From NCBI GenBank assembly GCA_018816605.1, contig JAHIVS010000105.1:1-8053 (forward strand): a stretch of DNA of 8,053 bases. The letters run 5' to 3'. Position 1 is the first letter of the stretch. The number at the start of each line of letters is the position of its first letter. The translations under genes and the position numbers were made by a program. The stretch is from Pseudomonadota bacterium. Lineage in GTDB: Bacteria > Desulfobacterota > Desulfobacteria > Desulfobacterales > Desulfobacteraceae. Positions 1 to 5,436 of this stretch are shown piece by piece. The notes beneath the pieces were generated by a model. That model was not told the DNA's origin and did no database searches. It saw nothing but the letters and a program-made list of their open reading frames with translations.

Positions 1-2
1 GG

Positions 3-752
3 TTGGTACAATTTCCCCTGGCATTGTTTGCGGTTTCGTTTTCAACGGTTTTATTGCCCTCTTTGTCCAGAATGGTGACCCAGGGAAAACAAGAGGGGGT
101 ATCTGCTGAAGTATCAAATGAAGTATTTAAGGAATTTGCAAAGGGGGCACATCTTGTTTTTTTTGTTACCATCCCTGCCATTGTAGGTTTCCTGGTGCTG
201 GGGGGACCCATTGTTTCACTTTTGTTTAAACAGGGGGCCTTTGATGCCGCAGCTGTTGATCAAACGACCGGCTGCCTTTTTTATCTGGTGCTGGGCCTGT
301 GGGCCTATACCGGAACCCGGCTTTTTGTTACCCTTCACTATGCATTGTCTTCTGTCAGGCGTCCCTTTGTTGCCGGCCTTGTTTCCATTGGATTTAATCT
401 GTTACTTTGCTGGTTTCTGGTCACACCTTTTGGAATCAGGGGTCTTGCCTTGTCGGTTTGTCTATCCGCAATGGCAGGATTTGGGGTGTTGTTTGTGAAC
501 ATGCCCGGAACCCTTTCCAGAAGCCATTTGATAGTTTCTGCTTGCAGACCGGTTTTTTTATCTGTTATAATGTTCTTTTTTGTACGTTGGGCAGCCCAAT
601 TCATCGTGACGGAAGAATATGGTAAACTTGGGCTTGGGGCGGGGATATTTACCTGTATCCTCCTGGGGATCGGTTGTTTTGTTTTAACAGCTGTCCTTAC
701 AGCAAGCCCTGAAATTAAACAGATCAAACAGATGTTGAAAAAGAGATGTTAA
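3..752 (+). CDS. murJ: Lipid II flippase MurJ (MviN family), C-terminal part
   Basis: This is the C-terminal 249 codons of a MurJ/MviN-type flippase; the N-terminal half lies left of the window and the first in-frame codon is at base 3. MurJ moves lipid II across the inner membrane for peptidoglycan synthesis. The fragment is strongly hydrophobic with about six or seven membrane-spanning stretches. Family-like features are the helix ending in FSTVLLPSLSRM near residues 13-24, the loop LLFKQGAFDAAAVDQT near residues 73-88, and the following RLFVTLHYALSSVRRPF segment, which matches the conserved region that in MurJ precedes the late helices. It ends with a basic tail (QIKQMLKKRC). The next gene starts 16 bases downstream on the same strand, so they probably share a transcript. 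The family call is secure by pattern; whether this is the organism's only MurJ cannot be judged. A related O-antigen-type flippase is the main alternative. Confidence 0.88.
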   Translation: MVQFPLALFAVSFSTVLLPSLSRMVTQGKQEGVSAEVSNEVFKEFAKGAHLVFFVTIPAIVGFLVLGGPIVSLLFKQGAFDAAAVDQTTGCLFYLVLGLWAYTGTRLFVTLHYALSSVRRPFVAGLVSIGFNLLLCWFLVTPFGIRGLALSVCLSAMAGFGVLFVNMPGTLSRSHLIVSACRPVFLSVIMFFFVRWAAQFIVTEEYGKLGLGAGIFTCILLGIGCFVLTAVLTASPEIKQIKQMLKKRC

Positions 753-768
753 AAAAAGATGATCCCCA

Positions 769-1071
769 ATGACGGTATTTGAAAAAACAGTCTTTTATGT
801 TGGTATCCTGCTGACCATTTTGCTCTTGTTTATGATTTTTTTTTCAGAGCATGGTGTCATGGATTATAACAAGCTTAAAAAACAAGAAGCTTTGATTGCG
901 GTTCAGGCGGCACAAACGGCAACGGCCAATCGGAAAATTGAGCGAGAAATTAATAGTTTGAAGCTTGATATAGATTATATAAAACATTTGGCCAAACATG
1001 AACATGGGATGGCAGAGCCGGATGAACTTATTTTTAAGAATACCCCAGTAAAAAAGGAAAAAAAACCATGA
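769..1071 (+). CDS. ftsB: FtsB/DivIC-type septum formation protein
   Basis: A 100-residue bitopic membrane protein with the layout of FtsB/DivIC: a short cytoplasmic N-terminus, one membrane helix at about residues 8-25 (VFYVGILLTILLLFMIFF), a Gly at position 29, a coiled-coil stretch at about residues 33-75, and the conserved ending DYIKHLAKHEHGMAEPDELIF (split here as DYIKHLAK at 69-76 and GMAEPDELIF at 80-89), which resembles the family's 'YIE..AR..LGM..P.E..F' signature. FtsB forms a complex with FtsL and FtsQ that activates septal peptidoglycan synthesis. No good Shine-Dalgarno sequence precedes the ATG, which suggests coupling to murJ upstream. Its stop overlaps the next start in an ATGA. 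The lysine-rich tail after residue 92 is not part of the usual motif. Family assignment is confident; the symbol less so because FtsB and other DivIC-like proteins are hard to tell apart. Confidence 0.8.
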   Translation: MTVFEKTVFYVGILLTILLLFMIFFSEHGVMDYNKLKKQEALIAVQAAQTATANRKIEREINSLKLDIDYIKHLAKHEHGMAEPDELIFKNTPVKKEKKP

Positions 1072-1487
1072 GTGATGAATTTATTACCCTGGAACTTGCC
1101 AGGATATATGAAAGCCAGGGGTATTTTCGGGATGCCCTGGACATGTACCGGGCCCTTGAAGCTGAAGAAGAGGACGCACAAGAAGGGGAAAAGGATGTTC
1201 AGGCCAGGGACCTTGAGATAGCTGCCGGTCTTTTGCGCATGGAATCTGCCTTGAAAAAACAAGATTCACAGGCAGACCCACGGGAAAATCCTCTGGAACC
1301 GTTGGCCAAAGCGCTGGCCTCTTTGGCTGAACCTCGGGAACCTTTGGCAGACCATTTTTCGGCTGATTCTTTGCCGGAAAAAGGAATCAGCCCCCTTTTG
1401 GAACAATGGCTTATGCTTTTGATGCTCGAAAAAAGAGTCAATTCCATGAAACAACTAAAATCTGGGGCCTTTGGGTTGACTCCATGA
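1068..1487 (+). CDS. Small acidic protein with one TPR-like helix pair
   Basis: A 139-residue hydrophilic, probably cytoplasmic protein with no signal peptide or membrane segment. Residues 5-32 (ITLELARIYESQGYFRDALDMYRALE region) look like a single tetratricopeptide repeat, the kind that mediates protein contacts. A highly acidic stretch follows (EAEEEDAQEGE, residues 31-41), then a charged helix, a low-complexity Pro/Ala/Leu-rich linker (about 72-108), and a C-terminal helix (SPLLEQWLMLLMLEKRVNSMKQL, about 109-131). I do not recognise the family. The start overlaps the ftsB stop in ATGA, with an A-rich AAGGA-like Shine-Dalgarno about 10 bases upstream, and the stop overlaps the next start in the same way. 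This placement suggests a role linked to division or envelope processes, but that is inference. The intact frame and coupled position make it a real gene. Confidence 0.75.
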   Translation: MSDEFITLELARIYESQGYFRDALDMYRALEAEEEDAQEGEKDVQARDLEIAAGLLRMESALKKQDSQADPRENPLEPLAKALASLAEPREPLADHFSADSLPEKGISPLLEQWLMLLMLEKRVNSMKQLKSGAFGLTP

Positions 1488-1987
1488 TAAAAACCGAAAA
1501 GTTTGGAATTCTTACCCTGCTGACCATTGCGGGGTTCATCTCATTTGGGGTGAATTTTTTCTCACCTTCTGGTATTGCCCTGAAAGGGCAGTGGGATAAC
1601 GCCAAGGGGGTGGTGACGGCCAAATCCAAACAAGACATAGTTCATGCTCAGATTGAACTCCATGATCCCCGAAAGGTTCGGCAGATGATTCAAAACAAGG
1701 CGGTTTTTCTTCTGGATGTCCGGCCAAAGGATGTCTATGACCAGGGTCATTTACCCGGTGCCTTTTCCTTCCCCCTGATGGCGTTTGACGAGGGGTTGGA
1801 CAGACTGCTGACACTTGTTAAAAAGGATTCCCCCATTCTGGTGTATTGCTCCGGGGTGGATTGCACGGACAGCCACACCTTTGCCGCACAGCTTATGGCC
1901 ATGAGATTTCTGAAGGTTCAGGTCTTTGCCGGTGGTTTCAGACAATGGGAGGAGATGGGATTTGAGACTGAAAAAAATGAGGGATAA
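1484..1987 (+). CDS. Membrane-anchored rhodanese-like sulfurtransferase
   Basis: A 167-residue single-domain rhodanese with an N-terminal anchor. Residues 7-26 form a hydrophobic helix (FGILTLLTIAGFISFGVNFF) without a clear signal peptidase site, so the domain is probably tethered and exposed on the periplasmic side. The rhodanese fold begins near residue 60. Visible motifs are FLLDVR (75-80), GHLPGAFSFP (88-97), the active-site loop VYCSGVDCTDS (120-130) with catalytic Cys122, and a terminal GGFRQWEEMGF (150-160). Rhodaneses carry persulfide sulfur on the catalytic Cys or act in thiol exchange. A second cysteine, Cys127, sits in the active loop and could form a disulfide with Cys122. The ATG at 1484 is preferred to an in-frame ATG at 1406 because it gives the ATGA overlap with the upstream stop and starts just before the helix. 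The following gene overlaps its 3' end, pointing to a functional pair. Confidence 0.87.
   Translation: MIKTEKFGILTLLTIAGFISFGVNFFSPSGIALKGQWDNAKGVVTAKSKQDIVHAQIELHDPRKVRQMIQNKAVFLLDVRPKDVYDQGHLPGAFSFPLMAFDEGLDRLLTLVKKDSPILVYCSGVDCTDSHTFAAQLMAMRFLKVQVFAGGFRQWEEMGFETEKNEG
1947..1954 (+). promoter_or_regulatory. Shine-Dalgarno favouring the TTG start of the DoxX-like gene
   Basis: The sequence GGGAGGAG lies inside the end of the rhodanese gene, with seven bases between it and an in-frame TTG at 1962. The alternative ATG at 1977 has only an A-rich stretch upstream. The site also encodes the Trp-Glu-Glu of a conserved rhodanese ending, so chance resemblance is possible. Confidence 0.45.
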
Positions 1988-2432
1988 TCAATTAAAGCAG
2001 AGGTTGGCATGGGTTCAACTGATACTGCGGATTGTTCTCGGAGCGACCTTCATTTGGGCAAGCGTTGATAAAATATTAAACCCAGCGCAATTTGCCAAAA
2101 TTATTTACGGTTACGGAGTGTTTCCGGAAATCAGCATTAATGTAATCGCTATCTTTCTACCCTATCTTGAATGTTTAACCGGGTTTTGTCTGATCACAGG
2201 TATTTTTCCAAAATCGTCTCTTGCGATCATAAATGGCCTTCTGGTGGGGTTTATTCTTCTGATCGGGTTTAACCTTCTCCGGGGTCATACCTTTGATTGC
2301 GGTTGTTTCTCCGTATCCGACACCCAGACTGCCGGATCTGCCTGGTCCCTGTTAATACGGGATGTTCTCCTGCTTGCAGCCGGTATCTATCTTTGGATCC
2401 GGTTTGAACCTTTGGAGAATCGTTTCTCTTAA
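1962..2432 (+). CDS. DoxX/MauE-like redox-associated membrane protein
   Basis: A roughly 156-residue integral membrane protein with four predicted membrane helices at about residues 16-35, 58-82, 87-105 and 127-147. The first helix carries the pattern LRIVLGATFIWASVDKILNP, typical of DoxX/MauE-type proteins, and the loop after helix 3 holds a DCGCFS motif (Cys113 and Cys115) that resembles the CxC site of MauE-like proteins. MauE is required for disulfide formation in methylamine dehydrogenase; related proteins are often called redox-associated. Two starts are possible. A TTG at 1962 has a GGGAGGAG Shine-Dalgarno seven bases upstream and is chosen here; an ATG at 1977 has no such site and would give 151 residues. 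Either start overlaps the rhodanese gene, implying coupled expression. A job handling electrons or sulfane sulfur together with the rhodanese is inference. Confidence 0.8.
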   Translation: MRLKKMRDNQLKQRLAWVQLILRIVLGATFIWASVDKILNPAQFAKIIYGYGVFPEISINVIAIFLPYLECLTGFCLITGIFPKSSLAIINGLLVGFILLIGFNLLRGHTFDCGCFSVSDTQTAGSAWSLLIRDVLLLAAGIYLWIRFEPLENRFS

Positions 2433-2433
2433 T

Positions 2434-2973
2434 TTAATTGGGATTCTTCTTCAAACACTGCTGAGCTTCTTTGGCCAGGGGTGTCTGTCTGGCCGGCCAG
2501 ACCATGAGATCGTAGATCCCGTCTACCTGAACAAATCCAAACCCTAAATTTTCATAAAACCCGTGGGAGGGATTGTTCTGATCCACATGAATACTCACCC
2601 GTTGCCCTTTTTTTTCTGCCTGGTCCATGATTTGTTTGAACAATTGTTTTCCGATTCCCTTTCCCCTGTGGGCGGGCAGGACGGCAATATCCATGACCCG
2701 GATTTCAGGATAGGGCATCTGCCGGAGATAAAACCGGCCCAGGGGATCGCCGTTAAGGCTTTCTATGATATAAAACTGCGCATCAGGGGTTGCCATGTAT
2801 TGGTGATGCTGCAATAAAAACTGATGGGTAAGAAATCGGGTCAGATCCGGTTCCGGGAATCCGTAAGCCTGTGTTTCATAATCCCTGGAGGTGGCAAATA
2901 TATGCTGTAACAGCAGCATGTCCTCAGGTTCCCGGATGGGCCTGAGGCGGATATCTTTTAAGGTCTCAATCAT
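2434..2973 (-). CDS. GNAT family N-acetyltransferase of the tail-collar cassette
   Basis: A 179-residue GNAT acetyltransferase, probably cytoplasmic, transferring an acyl group from acyl-CoA to an amine. Motif A is clear: VMDIAVLPAHRGKGIGKQL (about 93-111), with the pyrophosphate-binding RGKGIG at 103-108. Motif B is NPSHGFYENLGF (134-145), with Tyr140 at the usual position of the general acid. The N-terminus, IRLRPIREPEDMLLL (8-22), is a standard GNAT beginning. The frame stays open upstream to an ATG at 3087, but those 38 extra codons run through a hairpin and do not look like GNAT sequence, so the ATG at 2973 is chosen; its Shine-Dalgarno is weak (GGATAAG). The gene follows the three tail-collar genes on the same strand. 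From memory, similar GNAT genes occur beside such genes in other proteobacteria, which suggests it belongs to the cassette. The substrate is unknown. Its stop lies one base from the convergent DoxX-like stop. Confidence 0.85.
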   Translation of the reverse strand: MIETLKDIRLRPIREPEDMLLLQHIFATSRDYETQAYGFPEPDLTRFLTHQFLLQHHQYMATPDAQFYIIESLNGDPLGRFYLRQMPYPEIRVMDIAVLPAHRGKGIGKQLFKQIMDQAEKKGQRVSIHVDQNNPSHGFYENLGFGFVQVDGIYDLMVWPARQTPLAKEAQQCLKKNPN

Positions 2974-2992
2974 AATCTTATCCAGATCTAAG

Positions 2993-3040
2993 AAAAAATG
3001 CCGAATGATTTCCCGGCGACAGGTTCTGTGCCGGGAAATC
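2993..3040 (-). terminator. Hairpin with T-tract between the last tail-collar gene and the GNAT gene
   Basis: A perfect 11-bp inverted repeat (GATTTCCCGGC at 3007-3017 and GCCGGGAAATC at 3030-3040) encloses a further 4-bp ACAG/CTGT pair with a three-base loop; one G at 3018 is bulged. Read on the minus strand, eight bases follow and then six T's (2998-2993). This resembles an intrinsic terminator for the tail-collar operon. The T-tract starts further from the stem than is ideal, and the GNAT start is only about 20 bases beyond it, so partial readthrough or attenuation is also possible. Confidence 0.6.
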
Positions 3041-3058
3041 AAGCCGTATCTTCGGGTA

Positions 3059-3604
3059 TCAGCTTCTTGAGGGATAAACTCCTTCAAGGGCGATGCAGAA
3101 GGGAATGGTTAAATAGGGCTGCCGGTTTTCATGGTTCTGGCCATGGCCTGCAGCGGCCAAGGCCCCACCTGCCATGGGTGCGGCACTGCCCGGGTTTCTT
3201 TGGTAGGTGGATGGTGCATAAAATTTTGAACTGGCATCATTATCCACGGCAGGGTACATGGTGTTGTCGGGAACACCACTGGTTGCATCGGCTATGGTCC
3301 CCACTGCCCCGTGGGTGTGTTCGGGCAGTTGGGTTTCATCTATGTGCGAGGCCGGTTGCCCCCCGAGCGCACTAATGGGATAGTAGCTCAAGCCCGGGCC
3401 TTGTCCCTGCTGCACCGGGACTCTTCCCTGCAGGTTGGGCAGTCCCATGCTGACTATGCCGTCCCCGCCGTATATTGAGCCGATGACGGTAAAAAGCGCT
3501 GTGAATTCCTGGATGGGAACAAGTTGCCCCCGGCAATAGGCCCAGCCTCTGGGGGCAAAGTTATATGGGAACATTCGAATTTCACCGATAAAAGGTTCTG
3601 ACAT
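3059..3604 (-). CDS. Microcystin-dependent-type protein with phage tail collar domain (third copy)
   Basis: A 181-residue protein of the family annotated as microcystin-dependent protein or phage tail collar protein. The collar domain occupies about residues 6-65: EPFIGEIRMFPYNFAPRGW, the Cys24 of AYCRGQ, IYGGDG (44-49) and LPNLQGRVPVQQGQG (55-69). LPEHTHGA (93-100) is the typical histidine-bearing turn. The middle (about 100-155) is Gly/Ala/Pro-rich and differs from the sister copies. The end, QPYLTIPFCIALEGVYPSRS, is the conserved family terminus. The ATG at 3604 is chosen because it begins the conserved MSEPF and has AGGAGG a short distance upstream; an in-frame ATG at 3664 would add 20 unrelated residues. 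The collar domain is known from phage short tail fibres, but no other phage genes are present, so its function here is unknown. It is the last of three paralogues and is followed by a hairpin. Confidence 0.88.
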   Translation of the reverse strand: MSEPFIGEIRMFPYNFAPRGWAYCRGQLVPIQEFTALFTVIGSIYGGDGIVSMGLPNLQGRVPVQQGQGPGLSYYPISALGGQPASHIDETQLPEHTHGAVGTIADATSGVPDNTMYPAVDNDASSKFYAPSTYQRNPGSAAPMAGGALAAAGHGQNHENRQPYLTIPFCIALEGVYPSRS

Positions 3605-3630
3605 TTTTGTCCTCCTTTGGAATGGATGGG

Positions 3631-4158
3631 TTAATTTGGGGACGGATAGGTGCCGACCGTGCAAATGATAAAGTTGATGCCGGACCAGGGCATGGTGTTG
3701 GTATGGGGCTGGTTCCCACCGGATTCTGCAACCGCATCCGGGGAAAAGTCTCTTATTTGGGTGGCATCCTCCCCTGGTTCGTAAAATTTTTTTGGATCAA
3801 AATTTGCCAGCACATGGCCTGTGGCATCTATTTGAGCGGCCGCATCAGAAGATGCCTGAAGGCAATGGGTATGTTCGGGAATCTGGGAAACCGTCAGCCG
3901 TTCTGTTTCCAAACCATACCGCTGCCCCATGAATCTTTGGGTCAGGCCCGGGCCCTGTCCCTGGTGGACAGGCAGCCTGCCCCGAAGATCCGGCAGGGCA
4001 AATGTGGTCACGCCGTCTCCCCCGTACATGGTTCCCAGCAAAGAAAAAAGCTGGTCATATTGCGATATGGCCAATATCTGTCCCTGGCAAAGCGCCCACC
4101 ATTTTGGGGCAAAGTTCCCCCCGAAAATTCGAATTTCACCTAGATACGATTCTGCCAT
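3631..4158 (-). CDS. Microcystin-dependent-type protein with phage tail collar domain (second copy)
   Basis: A 175-residue tail-collar protein, the middle copy of three. Residues 5-65 hold the collar domain: YLGEIRIFGGNFAPKWWALCQGQ with Cys24, then MYGGDG (44-49) and FALPDLRGRLPVHQGQGPG (53-71). IPEHTHCL (93-100) is followed by a variable middle and the ending INFIICTVGTYPSPN. The region before the end is PHTNTMPWSG, where the family usually has an Asn-x-Gln-Pro-type motif, so this copy departs from its sisters there. It also has extra cysteines at about 99 and 166. The start at 4158 begins the conserved MAESYLGEI and has AGGAG seven bases upstream; an in-frame ATG at 4230 overlaps the upstream gene and adds unrelated sequence. 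It is separated by 26 bases from the third copy and 37 from the first, consistent with one operon. Confidence 0.88.
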   Translation of the reverse strand: MAESYLGEIRIFGGNFAPKWWALCQGQILAISQYDQLFSLLGTMYGGDGVTTFALPDLRGRLPVHQGQGPGLTQRFMGQRYGLETERLTVSQIPEHTHCLQASSDAAAQIDATGHVLANFDPKKFYEPGEDATQIRDFSPDAVAESGGNQPHTNTMPWSGINFIICTVGTYPSPN

Positions 4159-4195
4159 TATGTGTCTCCTCTTATATTGGTTGAAGATGGGATAT

Positions 4196-4723
4196 TTAAT
4201 TTCTGGAAGGATAAGTGCCTTGTAACGCAATCACAAAATTGATCACCAGGCTGGGCTGTACATTTTCATGAAATGAATTTCCCCCTGTTTTTGTAATTGT
4301 TGAAGGATTCATCTGGGTCAGATTTGCTGCCGGACCATAGGCGGGTAATCCGCTGCTTTTGGCCAGGATGCGATCGCTTTTATTGCCGAGGTTTTGTTTG
4401 TCTGAAACCGCTATCCCTGCCCTGAATTCATGGGTGTGGGTTGGCATGTTACCTTCTGTGAGGGCCACCACTTCCTGACCGCCGGCCTGGCCCCGGGTAT
4501 AGTATTGTCCCATCCCGTCATTTCCCTCCCCGATGGGCGTTCTGCCCCTCAGGTCAGGAAGCTTAAAGGTGGATCTACCGTCTCCTCCGAAAGAGTTTCC
4601 CAATAAAGCGTATAAGGCTTGATTCTGATTGATCTGCATGGTTTGACCGTCGCATAATGCCCAGTTTCTGGGCGCAAAATTAAATCCGGTCATTTTTATT
4701 TCTCCAACAAAGGGCTCTGCCAT
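4196..4723 (-). CDS. Microcystin-dependent-type protein with phage tail collar domain (first copy)
   Basis: A 175-residue tail-collar protein, the promoter-proximal copy and the one closest to the usual family pattern. The collar domain spans about residues 5-66, with EPFVGEIKMTGFNFAPRNW, Cys24 in ALCDGQ, SFGGDGRSTFKLPDLRGRTP (44-63) and GEG. MPTHTHEF (93-100) carries the conserved histidines. The middle (about 100-150) is polar and unlike that of the other copies. The terminus contains HENVQPSLVINFVIALQGTYPSRN in two parts (152-160, 161-175). There is no signal peptide, so export would need a non-Sec route or the protein stays inside. A GGAGGA Shine-Dalgarno lies a few bases before the ATG at 4723. 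Phage collar proteins trimerise and contact receptors; the equivalent role here is unproven. Confidence 0.9.
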   Translation of the reverse strand: MAEPFVGEIKMTGFNFAPRNWALCDGQTMQINQNQALYALLGNSFGGDGRSTFKLPDLRGRTPIGEGNDGMGQYYTRGQAGGQEVVALTEGNMPTHTHEFRAGIAVSDKQNLGNKSDRILAKSSGLPAYGPAANLTQMNPSTITKTGGNSFHENVQPSLVINFVIALQGTYPSRN

Positions 4724-4809
4724 TGTTTTCCTCCAAAAAAATTGGGTTAAAAATCGAAATTGAAAAAGATGAACCTTATGGTTAGATCAAGACCCTTGGA
4801 TCAGGTCCC

Positions 4810-5106
4810 TTAGGTAAAGACCGAATCATAGTATATTCCCTTGCCGGTTTCGGATTTGAATGCTGAGATAAAAATCAAAGCGTTATCAAATCCATCATCG
4901 CTTGAAAAATGATAGGAATTGTCCGGTAAATGACAGTCTTCAGGTCCTAAAAATACAAGGGAAAAGGGTTCTTGTCTTGTGTCTGGAATCCCCTGAACGG
5001 GCACGCCGGGCTCCACAGCCAGAAGTTTCAGCTCAACAGATTCCCCATCAGAATGGGTCACGGTAAAGGCCTTACCGATCCGCGCTTCAAAATCATTTTT
5101 TTCCAT
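4810..5106 (-). CDS. DUF6916-like protein heading the tail-collar operon
   Basis: A 98-residue, probably beta-rich cytoplasmic protein that I assign to the DUF6916-type family from its pattern: an N-terminal F-x-x-x-I/L-G-x-x-F segment (DFEARIGKAFTV, 5-16), VELKLLAVEPG (24-34), EPFSLVFLGPED (46-57) near the middle, LPDNSYHF (60-67), and an ending GKGIYYDSVFT (88-98) that parallels the family's aromatic-x-V-F close. Its function is unknown; from memory such genes sit next to tail-collar (microcystin-dependent) genes in many bacteria. It has the strongest ribosome-binding site in the window. It is first in the minus-strand run and 86 bases ahead of the first collar gene; that spacer contains no ORF and no strong terminator. 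The family name should be treated as probable rather than certain. Confidence 0.72.
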   Translation of the reverse strand: MEKNDFEARIGKAFTVTHSDGESVELKLLAVEPGVPVQGIPDTRQEPFSLVFLGPEDCHLPDNSYHFSSDDGFDNALIFISAFKSETGKGIYYDSVFT

Positions 5107-5108
5107 AC

Positions 5109-5120
5109 ATCACCTCCTTT
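5109..5120 (-). promoter_or_regulatory. Full-length Shine-Dalgarno of the DUF6916-like gene
   Basis: Read on the minus strand the site is AAAGGAGGTGAT, complementary over its whole length to the usual 3' end of bacterial 16S rRNA. Six bases separate AGGAGG from the ATG at 5106. An out-of-frame ATG (5110-5108) overlaps its end but opens only a five-codon frame. The perfect match suggests strong translation of the first gene of the cassette. Confidence 0.75.
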
Positions 5121-5130
5121 ATTCACCTTA

Positions 5131-5160
5131 ATTATCAGGGGTTTTGGGTTGCCCAGAGAA
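5131..5160 (-). promoter_or_regulatory. Weak candidate promoter for the tail-collar operon
   Basis: On the minus strand a GATAAT (5136-5131) could serve as a -10 element, with TTCTCT (5160-5155) 18 bases upstream as a poor -35. Transcription would start near 5124, leaving a leader just long enough for the Shine-Dalgarno. The -35 match is only three of six, so this is tentative; another sigma factor may be used. Confidence 0.25.
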
Positions 5161-5184
5161 GGATCTCTCTTCCCTGGGGTTTAT

Positions 5185-5436
5185 ATGGGCCAGGGCGGTA
5201 ATAGCCGTCACCGGCCAAATGTTTCCTCTAAAAAGGCCTTTGGGGATGCCCGCCTTGTTAAATTGGTAAGTCATCCGGTTTTCCAAGAGGAACTCAAAAA
5301 ATTTATCCAAAAAGCAGAGACACTTGAAGGTAAACTGGATAAAAAAGGTAACAAGAAAAAAAAATTTCCCAAAATGTTAAAATTGGAGAATCTTCTCGTC
5401 TTGCAAAGCTCTCGTTTCCTAAATCAAGATTTCTGA
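5185..5436 (+). CDS. Possible small lysine-rich protein or gene remnant
   Basis: An 83-codon frame lies in the gap between the divergent genes. Its product would be very basic: after a Gly/Asn/Arg-rich start (MGQGGNSRHRPN), residues 19-50 look like ordinary helical protein (FGDARLVKLVSHPVFQEEL, then KKFIQKAETLEGKLDKKG), followed by a lysine cluster NKKKKFPK and a hydrophobic end LENLLVLQ. Codon use in the second half looks like that of neighbouring genes. There is no good Shine-Dalgarno before the ATG, only GGGG. The same frame runs open leftward across the DUF6916-like gene on the opposite strand, so openness alone means little. It could be a small real gene, the 3' remnant of a decayed gene, or chance. 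I do not recognise the family. Confidence 0.25.
   Translation: MGQGGNSRHRPNVSSKKAFGDARLVKLVSHPVFQEELKKFIQKAETLEGKLDKKGNKKKKFPKMLKLENLLVLQSSRFLNQDF

Noticed and set aside
1406..1483. Upstream in-frame ATG of the rhodanese gene
   Set aside because: It would overlap the previous gene by over 80 bases and add a polar segment before the membrane helix; the ATGA overlap at 1484 is the better start.
2974..3087. N-terminal extension of the GNAT gene to an ATG at 3087
   Set aside because: The extra 38 codons run through a strong hairpin and overlap the end of the third collar gene, and they lack GNAT-like sequence. The ATG at 2973 begins just before the recognisable domain.
3059..4723. Prophage or contractile tail remnant
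   Set aside because: Only collar-domain proteins are present; no other structural, replication, integration or lysis genes occur, and the flanking genes are cellular.
3059..5106. Diversity-generating retroelement acting on the variable collar regions
   Set aside because: No reverse transcriptase gene and no near-identical template repeat to the variable middles is visible in the window.
4972..5184. Open plus-strand frame across the DUF6916-like gene continuing into the gap
   Set aside because: It is antisense to a well-supported gene with a strong Shine-Dalgarno and has no protein-like features in this part; only the portion after 5185 is kept as a weak candidate.
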